Assembly (NCBI GenBank): GCA_035578175.1
Contig: JAQMRL010000003.1
Location: forward strand, 101,792,969-101,856,968
Direction of reading: 5' to 3'
DNA length: 64,000 nt
DNA from: Catonia carolina
Taxonomy: Eukaryota; Arthropoda; Insecta; Hemiptera; Achilidae
In this document: piece after piece, positions 1 through 53,149 of the stretch
Position numbering within the stretch: position 1 is the stretch's first letter
How the letters are laid out: the number at the start of each line of letters is the position of its first letter
The notes under the pieces: generated by a model
Seen by the model: only the letters and a program-made list of their open reading frames with translations
Databases searched by the model: none
What the model was told of the DNA's origin: nothing
Made by a program: the position numbers and the translations under genes

Positions 1-39
1 CAAATCATGTTATTATAGGTTTAATTAATTAATTAGTTG

Positions 40-292
40 CAAAAGACACAAATCAGAGTTATCTACTCTGAGAGTAATGAATTTCATTATACAGCAGATG
101 TGGAGAATAAAGTGAAGGTGTCATTTGCAGGGTAAAAAATAGATACTTTTCAGAAGGCCTAGCATGCTGATAAGAATACTTTTCAACTTTTTCACTCAGT
201 GAGGAAGGCAGAGTAAACCACCTCTCCTCGTTTTACTAAGTAAAACCTTTAGAGGTTCAAACCAGCCTTTCGGCTGATGACCTAAACAATAA
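40..292 (+). repeat. Repeat family A, copy 1
   Basis: Dispersed repeat of up to about 400 bp seen at least eight times here. Fixed blocks are an AGTTAT...GAGAGTAATGAATTTCATTATACAG segment, GAAGGTGTCATT, and a 3' end with TTTACTAAGTAAA, GAGGTTCAAACC and the hairpin CAGCCTTTCGGCTG followed by ATGACCTAAACAA. This copy starts inside the unit and lies just beyond the Nup133 3' end. Confidence 0.75.
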
Positions 293-367
293 CACAAACA
301 TTCATAATAAAAATTAAAAAGATTTAAAGGTACAAAAACTAAACAGTATTTAATATAAAAAATTGCA

Positions 368-373
368 TTTATT
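368..373 (-). terminator. Nup133 polyadenylation signal
   Basis: AATAAA on the minus strand 45 nt after the stop codon; A+T-rich sequence follows. Position and motif are what a cleavage/polyadenylation site needs. Confidence 0.6.
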
Positions 374-417
374 TCATAATAAAAAATATTTTTAATTATT
401 TAAAAAAGTATCCTAAC

Positions 418-41848
<41,431 letters not shown>

Positions 41849-42467
41849 GGCTCTTTTTCTGCAACAAAAAGAACTACACTTTACACGATGTATGACCCTA
41901 TAGATAACTTCCACCAAACAAAAATTTAATTAAACATATATGTAATTATTTTATTTATTTGTCTCTAAACCTTTATACTTTCTTCTTTGTTATTTTCCAC
42001 AATACAGGTACTATACTGATCAGTACTATATGAAATCAGTACTATACTGATGCCAATATTATAAATTAGACAACTAAAGTGCTTTATTTAAAACACATTT
42101 TTACAACAGTTGCAAATTGACAAACTTTGTAGAACTTAGCTCTGAATTGACAATATGTGTGAAGGTTAATATTAAGAAAACAAATATGATAAAAATATAA
42201 AGCATTATAAAAAAATTAGCAATCAGCTATTATTCAGTTTATTTATAAAAGTCATTTTGTCTTTTATCTACAATGCGCGGTACGTCTTAATAATGTTTAT
42301 ATTACCAGCAGTATACTTCTGCCCAGCCATATCTTCAAAACCATTGTGTTTAACCTACATGTAATCCAGCAATTCTAAGGTAACTGAATTTATTGCTTTG
42401 TAGGAACAACCTAATGTTACTGGAAACAGTACACAAAAATGGTACACCATCTTTTGGTTTTGCGTGA
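41849..42467. other. Nup133 5' flank
   Basis: Starts with a candidate 3' splice site (41859-41860) just before the start codon. The rest is A+T-rich up to the hAT insertion; I see no clear TATA box or initiator, and the transcription start may lie beyond the hAT element. Confidence 0.4.
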
Positions 42468-42475
42468 CCTATACT

Positions 42476-45104
42476 TATAGTGACCATACGTCCCGAAAAA
42501 ATCGGGACAGTCCCGATTTTAAGGGCAATGTCCCGGTGTCCCGAATTCAAAACTACTTGTCCCGAATTTTTAGTTGAATAAATGAATTATTAATAATCCT
42601 GTAACAATAGTAAAATTTAACAAAAAGTCCTTAGGAAGTATTTATTTGTTCGGAGATATAGGATTTGACCAGTGTAGTAAGTAGTAGCGCTTTATTAGGT
42701 AAATGTTAGAGTGTTATGTTGGCAACACCTGCACTGGTGACAGGAAGGCGGATCTTTGTCTACCTCTCTACCCCTCCCTCCCTTGTCCTTTCCACTTCAG
42801 TCTGCAAGTAAACATAAGCTAGTGCGCCACGTACATCTCTGTGGTTTGATTTATTTTATGTGTGTTGACTGTTGATGCATTACTTTCAGAGTGGATCTGA
42901 TTTTATAGTTCAATAATGAGTGGAAAGAAACGCAAGTGTCATTTTAATAATGAATTAAAAAAAGAATATCCTTTCTTGAAAAAACGTGATCATAACCCGC
43001 ATGTTGCGTTTTGCTCTCAGTGTTCAAGCGAGATTAATATTGCTCATGGTGGCATTTCCGACATCAAGCTTCATTTAAAAACTAAAAAACACTTAGCTGG
43101 TGTTAATGCGGTGGCAATGTCAACCTCAATGAGTAAGTTTCTTACTAAGAATGATTCAGATAAACATGAAATTGTAGCTAAAGAGGCAGTTATAGCTTAT
43201 CACACGGTTAAACATAACCATAGCTTCAGATCCTTGGACTGTACATCTAAGCTTATTTCAACGTTGTTCGAAAAAAGGTTTTCTTCAGCAAGAACAAAAA
43301 GTGAAGCTATGGTAAAAAATGTTTTGGCTCCTGACACTCAAAAGGAACTGATGCAGGAGCTGAGTGAAACGTCTTGTTTTACTCTGATGATAGACAGTTC
43401 AAACCATGGTGCCCAAAAACTAGTGCCTATTGTTGTGAGGTACTTTCATGAACGTAGTGGCGTTAATGTCAAAGTTTTAGAATTAGATACCTTACCAGGT
43501 GAAACAAGCGATCAACTTAATGATTATGTTCTCTCAGTTTTAAACCGCAATGGTCTGGTTGAAAAATTAGTTGGAATGTCAGCAGACAACACAAACACTA
43601 ATTTCGGAGGGGCAAAAAGAAAAGGAAAAAATAACCTTTTTGGTAAATTATCGGCAAACACTGACAAAACCTTAGTTGGTATAGGCTGCATGGCTCATGT
43701 TGTGAATAACTGCATCAACAATGCGGCTGATCTACTTCCTGTTGATGCTGAAGTCATTATAGTTAAACTATTTAAGTTTTTCCACATATACACTGTCCGA
43801 GTGGCAGAACTCAAAGAGTTATGCGAGTTTATTGACATGGAGTACAGGAACCTCTTGTCTTATTCAAACACTCGATGGCTGAGACTTCAGCCAGCTTTGG
43901 AGCGTGTTCTACAAATGTTTGAGCCTTTAAAAAACTACTTTTCTTCTCAATCAAATCCTCCTGCGGTGTTGAAGTCATTCTTCGAGGATCCTGATGGAGA
44001 ACTTTGGCTTTGGTTCCTACACAACGTATCATCAATGTTTAATGAAGTTGTAAAGAAGATGGAAGGAGATAAAATTTCAGCAACATATGCGGCTAATGAA
44101 TACTTGATTTTGCACAAAAACTTAGAGGACAGAAAATCTTCTTGTTTTTTACCCATGAAGGTAAAAGATATTCAAAGAAAAAACGCTCTTGCAGGAAATG
44201 GTTGTGACCTACAAGACCTGAAGGATACAGTTTGTTCTTTTTATGACCATTGTATAACTTATTTAGAACTCTGGAAATCCAACATAGACAGCTTCAGTCA
44301 GCTCTCATGGATAGATTTAAAGAAAACGCTGAAATGGGAAGATTTGGAGGAAAGTTCTGCTACATTTCAAAAGAGTATGCCGCCTATTTCAACTGATGAT
44401 GTGTTCAACGAGTTAAGTGTTTTGAATTCACTACTCTCTGATGACATATTAGCAGAGTGGGCAAGGCAAAAAATCACCACAGAACAAAGGTGGTTGGCTG
44501 TGTTCCGTGACTTGGAAGCAAAAGACATTAAAATTCCTAACCTCAAAGTTGTCGTTGAATTTGTTCTATCACTACCAGGGACTAATGCTTCAGTAGAACG
44601 GGCGTTTTCATTGATAAACAATTTTTGGGGCTCAGAAAAATCAGCAATGTCGAAAGAATGTGTAAAAGCAATGCTGATTATACAAATGAATTGCCATCTT
44701 TCTTGTACAGAAATGTATGATAAAATTAAGAAAAATAAAAGCCTGCTGAAATCGTTGGCTTCGACAGAAAAATATGACTGGAGTAAGAACAGCCAGCCTT
44801 CATGTTCCACGAGCGAGGAACAGGGACAGAACGAGGACAGTTCATAAGGACTTAAGATCTTTTAAGATCTTAAAAATAACTAAAACTTAATAGGACTTTT
44901 ATATTTAATACCTTAATAAGGAATAAGAACATGTGTTATCAATTTTATACATATTTAGCAGAAAATATTACTGTAAGAACACTTTAAAGTGAAAATAAAC
45001 AACTACGTTATAATTTGCTGGTATTTATATTTTTACTCTCTAACCCCCATGATATTAATTAATTGTTTGTTCCGATTTTCACTGCCGAAAATATGGTCAC
45101 TATA
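42476..45104 (+). mobile_element. Complete hAT transposon (2629 bp)
   Basis: Ends TATAGTGACCATA (13 bp identical, inverted at the right end) and perfect 8-bp target duplications CCTATACT at 42468-42475 and 45105-45112. It carries one intact transposase gene, so it could be autonomous or very recently so. Inserted about 0.6 kb upstream of the Nup133 start codon. Confidence 0.96.
42916..44847 (+). CDS. hAT family transposase, intact
   Basis: 643 residues without a break. Residues about 10-60 form a zinc finger of BED type (FCSQC...HLKTKKH). An RNase H-like core follows: first acidic residue in LMIDSSNHG, second in GMSADNTNTN, the CMAHVVNN motif, and a helical insertion. The C-terminal hAT dimerisation region has LPGTNASVERAFSLINNFW with the catalytic Glu, then a Ser/Glu-rich tail. 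The start ATG sits in a good context (AATAATGAG). Nuclear enzyme that excises the element by double-strand cleavage with hairpin formation (family knowledge). Not recognised as a domesticated host gene, because TIRs and target duplication are intact. Confidence 0.94.
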   Translation: MSGKKRKCHFNNELKKEYPFLKKRDHNPHVAFCSQCSSEINIAHGGISDIKLHLKTKKHLAGVNAVAMSTSMSKFLTKNDSDKHEIVAKEAVIAYHTVKHNHSFRSLDCTSKLISTLFEKRFSSARTKSEAMVKNVLAPDTQKELMQELSETSCFTLMIDSSNHGAQKLVPIVVRYFHERSGVNVKVLELDTLPGETSDQLNDYVLSVLNRNGLVEKLVGMSADNTNTNFGGAKRKGKNNLFGKLSANTDKTLVGIGCMAHVVNNCINNAADLLPVDAEVIIVKLFKFFHIYTVRVAELKELCEFIDMEYRNLLSYSNTRWLRLQPALERVLQMFEPLKNYFSSQSNPPAVLKSFFEDPDGELWLWFLHNVSSMFNEVVKKMEGDKISATYAANEYLILHKNLEDRKSSCFLPMKVKDIQRKNALAGNGCDLQDLKDTVCSFYDHCITYLELWKSNIDSFSQLSWIDLKKTLKWEDLEESSATFQKSMPPISTDDVFNELSVLNSLLSDDILAEWARQKITTEQRWLAVFRDLEAKDIKIPNLKVVVEFVLSLPGTNASVERAFSLINNFWGSEKSAMSKECVKAMLIIQMNCHLSCTEMYDKIKKNKSLLKSLASTEKYDWSKNSQPSCSTSEEQGQNEDSS

Positions 45105-45865
45105 CCTATACTAGGGTGTAAGTACACAAAAAAAACATTTTGTATTTATTTATCATTCTCTGGCAGAAGTTTAGAATTCTCAAATTTCTTACGGCCAAAC
45201 TCTATTTAGTAGTTACATACAACCACAGTTAACTTCTAAAAAAAAACTGGTCAAAAAATTTAATAAAATCTTTTCAAATTTCGAAGAAATAAACACGAAA
45301 AGATGATCAAGAGTATACAAGTTTACACATGGACTAAATACCTGTACACTACTTTATATTGTCCGTTATTGTAATGAACAATGAAAGTTTCGTAAATACA
45401 ACTGATTAATCAACACTAGATACTTTTCCAGAGTTATTCAACACATCTGATAACCATTAAAACAAATTTGACACTACTTTAACGTCCTTTAACTACATAT
45501 TTAGAGGTTAGTTTTCCAACCGGCAACAACCGCCGCTTCGAGTTTCTAGTGATATCCACGGAGAGCGCTACATGATTTATGTTTGCAGTGTAATACCAAC
45601 ACTATAATAACACGGACAAATAAATTAAAAATATACTCATAAAATGTAATGATTGAGTTTCGTGGTGCGCGTTACATGGAGTGAACTTCAAATTTATTAA
45701 CATAAAAACTGTGGCTTAAGTAACCCATAAACTGCGTTGTACTGGAGTACTAAATTCTAAGTAAACGATTAAAGGTTGAACAGATAACATAATACTTAAG
45801 ATGGCGGTGAATGTTCCGCACTTATTCGAATAGTAGTAATAGGTATTTTTTTTTAATTCCTAATG

Positions 45866-46125
45866 TGTGTACGTTACAATCTGTTCAATTTAGAACAATA
45901 AGCAACTCCATGACCCAATGAGATGAGGATAATGTGTATGACGTATAGTCTTGTACAGACCCAGGCCGACCATTCTGAGAGAGTATGGTTAATTGAACCC
46001 CAAACATCAAAGTACACCGGTAATTTACTGTCCAGTATTCAAATCCGTAGAAATATAACTACCTTCACCAGGATTTGAACCATCAACCTTCGTCTCCGAA
46101 TCCAATAATCAGTTAAGACCAAGTG
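45866..46125 (-). repeat. tRNA-derived SINE, family S2
   Basis: Minus strand: head TTGGTCTTAACTGATTATTG...GATGGTTCAAATCCTGG (B box GGTTCAAATCC), body TTTCTACGGATTTGAATACT and GGTTCAATTAACCATACT, then TGGGTCTGTACAAGAC and a T/A-rich end. Shares the whole order with 47080-47345. Confidence 0.75.
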
Positions 46126-47079
46126 GTACTTTATAAGTAAAATTGAAAGTAAAGATACTGAAGTCGCAAGATTGCCTTTTGCATATGGATGGGCTGTGAG
46201 GAAGGGAAGTGAAAATATGACAATGCTACCAGCCCTCAACAGTCAGACACTACTCGTACAGTTTCTACATACATTTTGTAAGCTATGGTTTATTCTGAGA
46301 AAATGTTTTCTTCATAAACCTTTTAAGAAATAAATAACTTGTAATATTGCCTATAGCTTAATTTCATGACTAGAAATGTTTGATTTACTGTAATTACCAG
46401 CTACCTTATTCCATTGGAACAAAATTTTCTACGAATGAATCGCATTCTTCACTATCAGTCTCACTAGTATCTACCTAACCATTTCCTTTTTTACCTGGTG
46501 TCAACAAAACTGTTGAAGAATAGCTTCTTCACGTCTTTAATTTCCTTTGTTATTTTTCAAATTGTAGAAAGAGAAATATCACAGTAAGTAGCCACTTGCT
46601 CATGGCTTTGTTAAGAGGCAGAGAAAGGCATTTTTGTTTAGCTTCAACTTCACAGCATTATTACACTGCATATTAGATTTCATTCAGCACTGTGAATAGC
46701 CTGCCCAAGTTTTCGAGAAACTAACATTTTTGTTTACGGTAACAAACAGTTATATTCGTACAGTTAACCTACAAAAGGTTCCGCAATATACTGTACATGT
46801 TCTGGGTATAGTATAAGTTGTTGTGTTTGTTGTACTGAAATTAAAGCAGTCACGCATGGGCACTGATGCTTTTCCCCTCATTGGAAACAAAAGCAAACTC
46901 GTGACTCAAATAACTATAGTAGGCAGGTTTTTTGTGCAGTTGCCAATTCACCACAACAAAAAAATTAACAATATCCCAGACATCTTCTCCGGGCATAGTT
47001 ATAAACTGGTATGTTATTTCTTTATTTATGTAACATACTTATGAATTAATAAGAGTAATGCAGTGATGTAACTTTTTTT

Positions 47080-47345
47080 AATCGTTAAAGTTTGTACATT
47101 GCAATCTGTTCAATTAAGAACAAAAAGCAACCCGCTGATCCAATGATATGTATGACGTGTAGTCGTGTGCAGACTCAGGTCAATCATTCCTGAAAAGTGT
47201 GTTATATTGAACCCCGACCATCAAAAGACACTGGTAACAACTCCCTATTATCCAATTTGTGTAAGAGTAACTACCTTTTGTAGGATTTGATCCACGGAAC
47301 CATTATCTCCAAAACTCAGCTGTGAATTATTAACACAAACTAATT
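47080..47345 (-). repeat. tRNA-derived SINE, family S2
   Basis: Second copy: GGTTCCGTGGATCAAATCC head (mutated B box), TACACAAATTGGATAATAGG, GGTTCAATATAACAC, TGAGTCTGCACACGAC. Confidence 0.7.
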
Positions 47346-47638
47346 TCTAATACCAATTAAAAAATAAATTATATATTTATCAGGTATTTAAAATTCTGTT
47401 TCTAAGAACTTAATGTACTAAAAAGTATAAAGTTTGCTAATAGTGTGGTAGTCCATTTTCATGAAAAGGGATCGATGGATGAAGAAGGAATAAAACTCCG
47501 GATTACAAAAAAATAAGGTTTACTGGTATGGGACATGTTTAGAAGCACATTTGACTGAAAGATCTGAAAGGTTAGCTTCACAAACAAATACAGAGACAGC
47601 CATTATACCAGGAGGGTTAACCTTTTATAGGTCTTTGG

Positions 47639-50600
47639 TAAGTATACTTACCAATGGCAATAAGGTCAATTTTATTTAACAATAAGCTATACAGTTTAAC
47701 CTTATTGGCATTTTATGGTTTTTTTAGATGTTTTCTGGTAGGCTATCCAAATTTTTAAATAGTTCGCAGCAACCATTTGCTTCATGAAATGCTTCATGAA
47801 CCATTTGCTTCATCAAAAGAAGGGTAGGTTATGTTAGGACAACCCAACCTCACATTAAGCAATCACAGGTGCCACAAATAGGTAATGACAGGTTAGGTTT
47901 AAATCCGGATGATAGGTTAGTGCATCCACTACCAACAGATGCAGAAATTATAGGAAATAAACAGGTGGGTGCACAAAATGATTTCATCAATCAAGTTCAG
48001 GTTAGGAATACATCTCACTTCTCTATTGTGCACCAAAATATTCAATATTTAAGTAATAAAATAGATAGAGTTGAAATATTTTTAAGATCTGAGAACCCAG
48101 ATATGGTATTATTCACCGAACATGGGTTAAAAAGTAATGAGATTTCTATGATTAGCTTTTCGGGGTTTTCTATTAATGCTTCTTACTGCAGGAAATTTCA
48201 TAAAAGTGGAGGAGTCTGTATACTGACTAATATTAGTAGGAATATACATACACGTAACTTACCTTTTGTAGACAGGTTTTCTCAGGAAATGAATATGGAA
48301 GTAGTAGGATTAGAAGTTAGGTTGGGGGTACAGGAAAGGATGGCTGTCGTTGGTGTTTATAGGTCTCCAAATGGTGATTGGGACCAGTTCTGTAAATTGT
48401 TCAGTGCATTGCTGGAGAGTTTGACTGAACGGTACTTAAGAGTTGTTGTTATGGGTGATTATAATGTAAATCTTGCTATTCAGAGTAAAATGTCCGAAGA
48501 GTTCAGGGATATCGTGAACATGAACAATCTGGATATAAAAGTTAGTGATTATACAAGGATTACTAGCCATTCTCAAACGATAATAGATAATATTCTAACA
48601 AATATTGTTAGTTGTCAGGTTAGGTTAGGGGGTTCAGAATTCTCTGATCACGGGTACCAAATAATAGAAATTCAGCATTTAGGTGATCAGGCCCTGAATC
48701 AAAAAGTTAATAAAGAAATTAGGCAAGAGGACAAGGGTAATATAAATTGTTTATTGCACAGTTTATCCAAAGAAGATTGGAAGACTGTAATCAATGCTTT
48801 CGAAATTAATCAAAAATATCATTATTTTATTGAAACTTTAAAATTTCACTATGATAGTAGTTGTCCAGTAAAAAGGGTAGTTTTAACAAAGAGAATTAGT
48901 GAAATAGACCAATGGATTACAGGGGATATTTTGAAACTGAAATCTGAAGTCAGAGATGTCTACTCTGAGTTCAAATCAGATAAAAATGAATTGAATGAGC
49001 AAAGATACAAACAAATTAAAAAATATTATGCTACAAAAGTTCAGAGTGCTAAATGCAAAAAAACTGCTGAAGTCCTTCGTAAATCAACTAATTTAAACTC
49101 AGCAATATGGGAAACAATAAATAGGAATCGGATTGTAGTTAGTAATAGGGGATACACAGATATACCAAAAATTGTTAATAGTAATAATGAAGTTATAGAG
49201 AATGGATCAGAAATTAGTAATTATTTTAATAAGTATTATCAGGAAGTAGCTTCAAAGCTTAAACAGCAGATTACGGAAACTGAGGGATATTATGAAGCTA
49301 GGGGGGATAGAGTTGTAGATAAATTTGTATTTAGCTCAGTTTCATATGAGGAACTAGAATCAGTTATCGATAGCTTAAAAAGTAAGAAAACGGTAGGGTT
49401 AGATGGGATCTCAAGTATTATTGTTAAAAAATGTAAAAAGTTTTTATTAACACCTCTCCTTCATCTAATTAACTTCTCCCTGGAAAGAGGTGTATTTCCA
49501 AAGCAACTGAAGGAAGGTAAAATATTGCCTGTGTTTAAGAATGGCAATACCCAAGTAGTTGAAAATTATAGGCCCATAAGTATATTAAACACTATTAGCA
49601 AAATTTTTGAAAAGGTAGTGTTCATTAGGTTAATCAATTTTTCGACTGAAAACCTTATCATCTCAAAAGATCAGCATGGTTTCCAAAAGGGTAAGTCAAC
49701 CAAAACTGCTATTGTCTCACTTTTTGAGCAGATAGTTGATATATTGGATGCAGGAGTGAAAGCCTTAGCTGTGTTTTTAGATCTCAGTAAAGCTTTCGAC
49801 TGTGTTGATCATGAAGTCTTGTTGAAAATGTTAGAGTCATTAGGTATTAGGGACGTAGAACTTAAATGGTTTCAGTCTTATCTGGTAGGTAGAGTACAGT
49901 GCGTAGAAACTTGAGTAGTTAAGGGGAAACTTACAAAAATTTTTTCTGAAAAGCTTGATGTCAAAGCTGGTGTTCCACAGGGTTCAATTTTAGGTCCCAT
50001 TTTGTTTTTGTTGTATATAAATAGATTACCAGAAATCTTACCCAACAGTAAAGCTTTATTGTTTGCTGATGATACTTCAATCATAAACAAAAGTTTACTG
50101 GTAGATAGTCTCGAAGTGAACACACAGATTAGCGTAGAATCTGTAGTCCAATTTCTGAATGAATTAATGTTAACAGTTAATGGGAAAAAGTGTCAGTTCT
50201 TACAGTTCAAAAACAAATACAATGTAAGGGAAAACAGAGAAGTGGATGTCTTGATACAAAATAATATCCTAGATCATGTGCAAACAGTGAAGTTTCTAGG
50301 AGTGTCACTAGATAGGACCCTATCGTGGGATTATTACACCGATCAAATTTGTAGTAAAATATCATCTGGGGTATTTGCATTAAAACAAATTGCCAGATTA
50401 AATGATAAAAAATTGCTTATAGCAGCTTATCATGGTTTAATTTTATCTCATATCAGGTATGCTATATTAGTATGGGGTAATTCATCACAGGGTAACATGG
50501 AAAGAGTTTTTAAAATACAGAAAAAAGCTATTAGGTGTATGATGGGAGTCAACCACCTTACCTCATGCAGATCACTATTTAAAGAGCTGCAATTGCTCAC

Positions 50601-51224
50601 GGTTCCTTCTTTGTACATTTTTGAAGTGATAATGTACGTAAAGAAAAATACCTTTTTACAGAATTTAGATGTTCACAACCACTACACAAGAAACAGAATC
50701 GATTATTATCTAGCTAATCAGAACACTAAATTGTTTGAACAAAAACCAACTTATGCAGGTAGAAAATACATCAATAAATTGCCTCAAGGTTTAAAAAGTT
50801 GTGACAATTTAAGTCATTTTAAAAAAAGCTAAAACAATATTTGATTGATGAAACATTTTACAGTGTGCACGAATTCCTTTCTAAATAGTTTTGGTATTTA
50901 ACTTTAATTAAACAAATATTGTGTACAATTTGATACAAAGGGGTTCATGACAAGCCTGCTGAGTTAAGCAGTGGTAGGGGGAAATTATTGGTAAGTGATG
51001 AATTTATCATTGTGTTTGATTTATTTTTATTATTTATTGTGTGTGATATTTAATTCAATAGGGTTCATGACAAGCCTACTGAAGTAAGCAGTAGCAAAAA
51101 CAAATTTTGGTGGTAATAAATTTATCACATTGGTGATAAACTTTCAGTTCATCAATTTTATCTTGGCATGTCCTATACTCCCTTTGGAGTCTCCAGGACG
51201 CTAGTAGCAAAAAAAAAAAAAAAA
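47639..51224 (+). mobile_element. Nearly full-length non-LTR retrotransposon (LINE)
   Basis: Begins somewhere near 47.64 kb (border not clear) and ends in a 16-nt A tract at 51209-51224. One long ORF with endonuclease and reverse transcriptase; no ORF1 seen. The 3' UTR has two diverged repeats of a stem-loop block (50942 and 51063) and a terminal palindrome-like TGGAGTCTCCA before the tail. Jockey/CR1-like by motif style; clade not fixed. Confidence 0.9.
47869..50888 (+). pseudogene. LINE ORF2, two small lesions
   Basis: Endonuclease of the AP type first: IVHQNIQYL, FTEHGLK, GDYNVNLA and FSDHG supply the usual Asn, Glu, Asp/Asn and Ser-Asp-His. Reverse transcriptase follows: KILPVFKNGN, NYRPISIL, QHGFQKGKST, FLDLSKAFDCVDH, GVPQGSILGPILFLLYIN and LFADDTS (catalytic Asp pair), then a thumb with FLGVSLDRTLSWDYY and SHIRYAILVWGNSS. 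A single in-frame TGA at 49912-49914 splits it into 681- and about 276-codon frames. A one-base loss in the A run near 50821-50827 cuts the last 20 or so residues (YLIDETFYSVHEFLSK in the shifted frame). Start at 47869 is the first ATG of the open frame. Confidence 0.93.
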
Positions 51225-51680
51225 TGAGTTACACGAATGTGGTAAGGATTCATACCAGCGTATGCAACAATGTTGTTTTGTTGTTACTTTTGTACAGTGC
51301 TTAGAAAATTCAAATTTTTTACGGGAAAGCAAGCATTCATGCTAATGTAAAGTTAAGATAAGTTATTCTACAAATTTTTTGGTCATGTAGTACTTCAAGT
51401 TGTTTTAATAAGCATTCTTACCACTAAACATTATGTGATTCCCATTTTAATAAAGTTCCTTGCTAAGTGCACTTACCAGGGCTTAACATCAACAAAAAAA
51501 GAAATATCTTACTGTTCTGGTACTAGCATTACATTATTCAAGTCCCTATAAAGCAAAATTTAACGTTTTACAACATGTATATTTCTCCCCGTAGTACTGC
51601 CCTATTCAGGGTTAACATCAGTTCTCCTGCTACTGGAGTTAGCAAATTAAAATTAATGATAAATGATAAAAAAAATGATT
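51225..51680. other. Spacer between the two LINE copies
   Basis: About 450 bp of A+T-rich sequence without recognisable features. Short ATGATAAA repeats (51655-51680) sit at the junction with the truncated LINE. Confidence 0.5.
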
Positions 51681-51681
51681 A

Positions 51682-52275
51682 AATGATAAAAAATTACTAA
51701 TGGCAGCTTACCATGGCCTCATTCTGTCTCATATCCGTTATGTCATTTTAGTATGGGGTAATTCTAGCATGGGAAATATGAATAGGGTTTTTAAAATTCA
51801 AAAGAAAGCTATTAGGTGTATGGTGGGAGCTAACCAGCTAACCTCATGCAGGCCACTATTTAAGGAGCTTAAATTGCTTACAGTTCCCTCCCTCTACATT
51901 TTTGAGGTGATTATGTATGTTAGGCAAAATAATTTTATGCAGAATTTCAATGTTCACATCATAACACGAGAAACAGGAATGATTATTATGTGGCTAATCA
52001 CTCCACAAAATTGTTTGAACAAAAACCTACTTATGCAGGAAGAAAATTCATAAATAAATTAGGTACTCCAATCTTTAACCAATCTTTAAAGTGTTGTGAG
52101 GATTTGAATTCCTTTAAAAAAAAATCTAAAAAATTACTTGATCGGTGAAACTTTTTATAGCGTACAAGAATTTCTTTTTTGATAGTAGTGATACATTGTG
52201 TGATTCTTATATGTATTTCAGGAGTTATATCTGATGACATGTCCTATACTCCTCCTGGAGTCTCCAGGGCGCAAA
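51682..52275 (+). mobile_element. 5'-truncated LINE, sister copy
   Basis: Starts in the thumb region (ATGGCAGCTTACCATGGCC) and keeps SHIRYVILVWGNSS, KKAIRCMVGANQLTSCR and, in another frame, YLIGETFYSVQEFL. The same 3' end CTCCTGGAGTCTCCAGGGCG is followed by an A tract at about 52263-52275. Frameshifted near 51960; classic dead-on-arrival insertion. Confidence 0.93.
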
Positions 52276-52299
52276 AAAAAAAAAAATGCATAAACAAAC

Positions 52300-52615
52300 C
52301 TTTTAAAACGGTGATTCGTTCAGAATGGAATTCATGAATGACGGAAGGGGAAAAGTCAGTAATGACTAAAGGGAATGTGCAGCCAGCTTCTCTGGATGTG
52401 CTTTGTGAGTTAATTAAAATAGGGTGGAGTGAAATTACAGAACATGTCGTAATAAAATTGTTCAAAAAATGTGGAGTTTCATAATGGATGGTGCAAAGAT
52501 GATTTTCTATGGCAAGAGGACACCGGAGATAACTAAGAAAATGAAGACAATAGTAAGTTACGGAAACTACACACTACCATGGGACCCGTACAATCCATTA
52601 AATGCGAGTGATTTA
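52300..52615 (+). pseudogene. Pogo/Tigger-type transposase C-terminal fragment
   Basis: Conceptual translation, two stops: VIRSEWNS, MTEGEKSVMTKGNVQPASLD, VLCELIKIGWSEITEHVVIK, LFKKCGVS. This order (W...NGE...T..GN.R.P......W...AW..I..E...KSFKKCGIS) is the end of pogo/Tigger DDE transposases. Short relic. Confidence 0.7.
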
Positions 52616-52620
52616 GACTA

Positions 52621-53146
52621 AAAATTAGATAAATACTGCGTTTTATTTATAATTGTAATTGTATGTAACTATTGAAGTTTCAAAAAAAATTTACAATGTT
52701 TTCTAATTTTAGAACATTTTATGTATATTTACTGATACATTGTTCATCTAATATATCAACAATATTACAGAAAACTAAAATTTTTGCTTTTAACCAACAG
52801 GCAATTATTTCAAATAAAATAAATTAATTCATTTAGCAGAATACAGTTATTCTATTATTCTCAGAGATTACATAACTATGGAAAGGATTCTCAAAATTTG
52901 TATAAGAATTTACTGACTGAGGTAATACTGTAATTTACGTACATTTACTGATCTACTGAGGTAAAAGTAAATTGGTAAGTAAATCATCAAATAATAACTT
53001 AAGTCAAGGTGGATGCTATTTTTATTCAGTGATTTAGCCCTAAAATTGTTACTATGTTTTTTTTAAAAAAGATTTGGTTGTTGTTATTATAACTAAATTA
53101 TTATTATAATTTGGTATTTGCATAATTTCTGTTAAAGTATTTAATT
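52621..53146. other. A+T-rich stretch
   Basis: Nothing recognisable up to the duplicated block that carries the first peptide exon. Confidence 0.5.
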
Positions 53147-53149
53147 AAC

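Larger units (their letters stand above)
45113..47638. other. Intergenic stretch between hAT and LINE
   Basis: Holds two SINEs of one family (45866-46125, 47080-47345). A weak transposase-like patch lies on the minus strand at about 46400-46700 (VATYCDISLS, then TPGKKGNG and SETDSEECDSFVENF), perhaps the start of a decayed Tc1/pogo-type gene. No host exon recognised. Confidence 0.45.

Noticed and set aside
46400..46700. Minus-strand transposase-like patch (TPGKKGNG, SETDSEECDSFVENF)
   Set aside because: Suggestive of a Tc1/pogo-type gene, but too broken to place domains or borders; mentioned only in the intergenic entry.
47430..47600. LINE-like C-terminal scrap (RFTGMGHV)
   Set aside because: Only a few residues match the common LYxGHVxRM ending; chance cannot be excluded.
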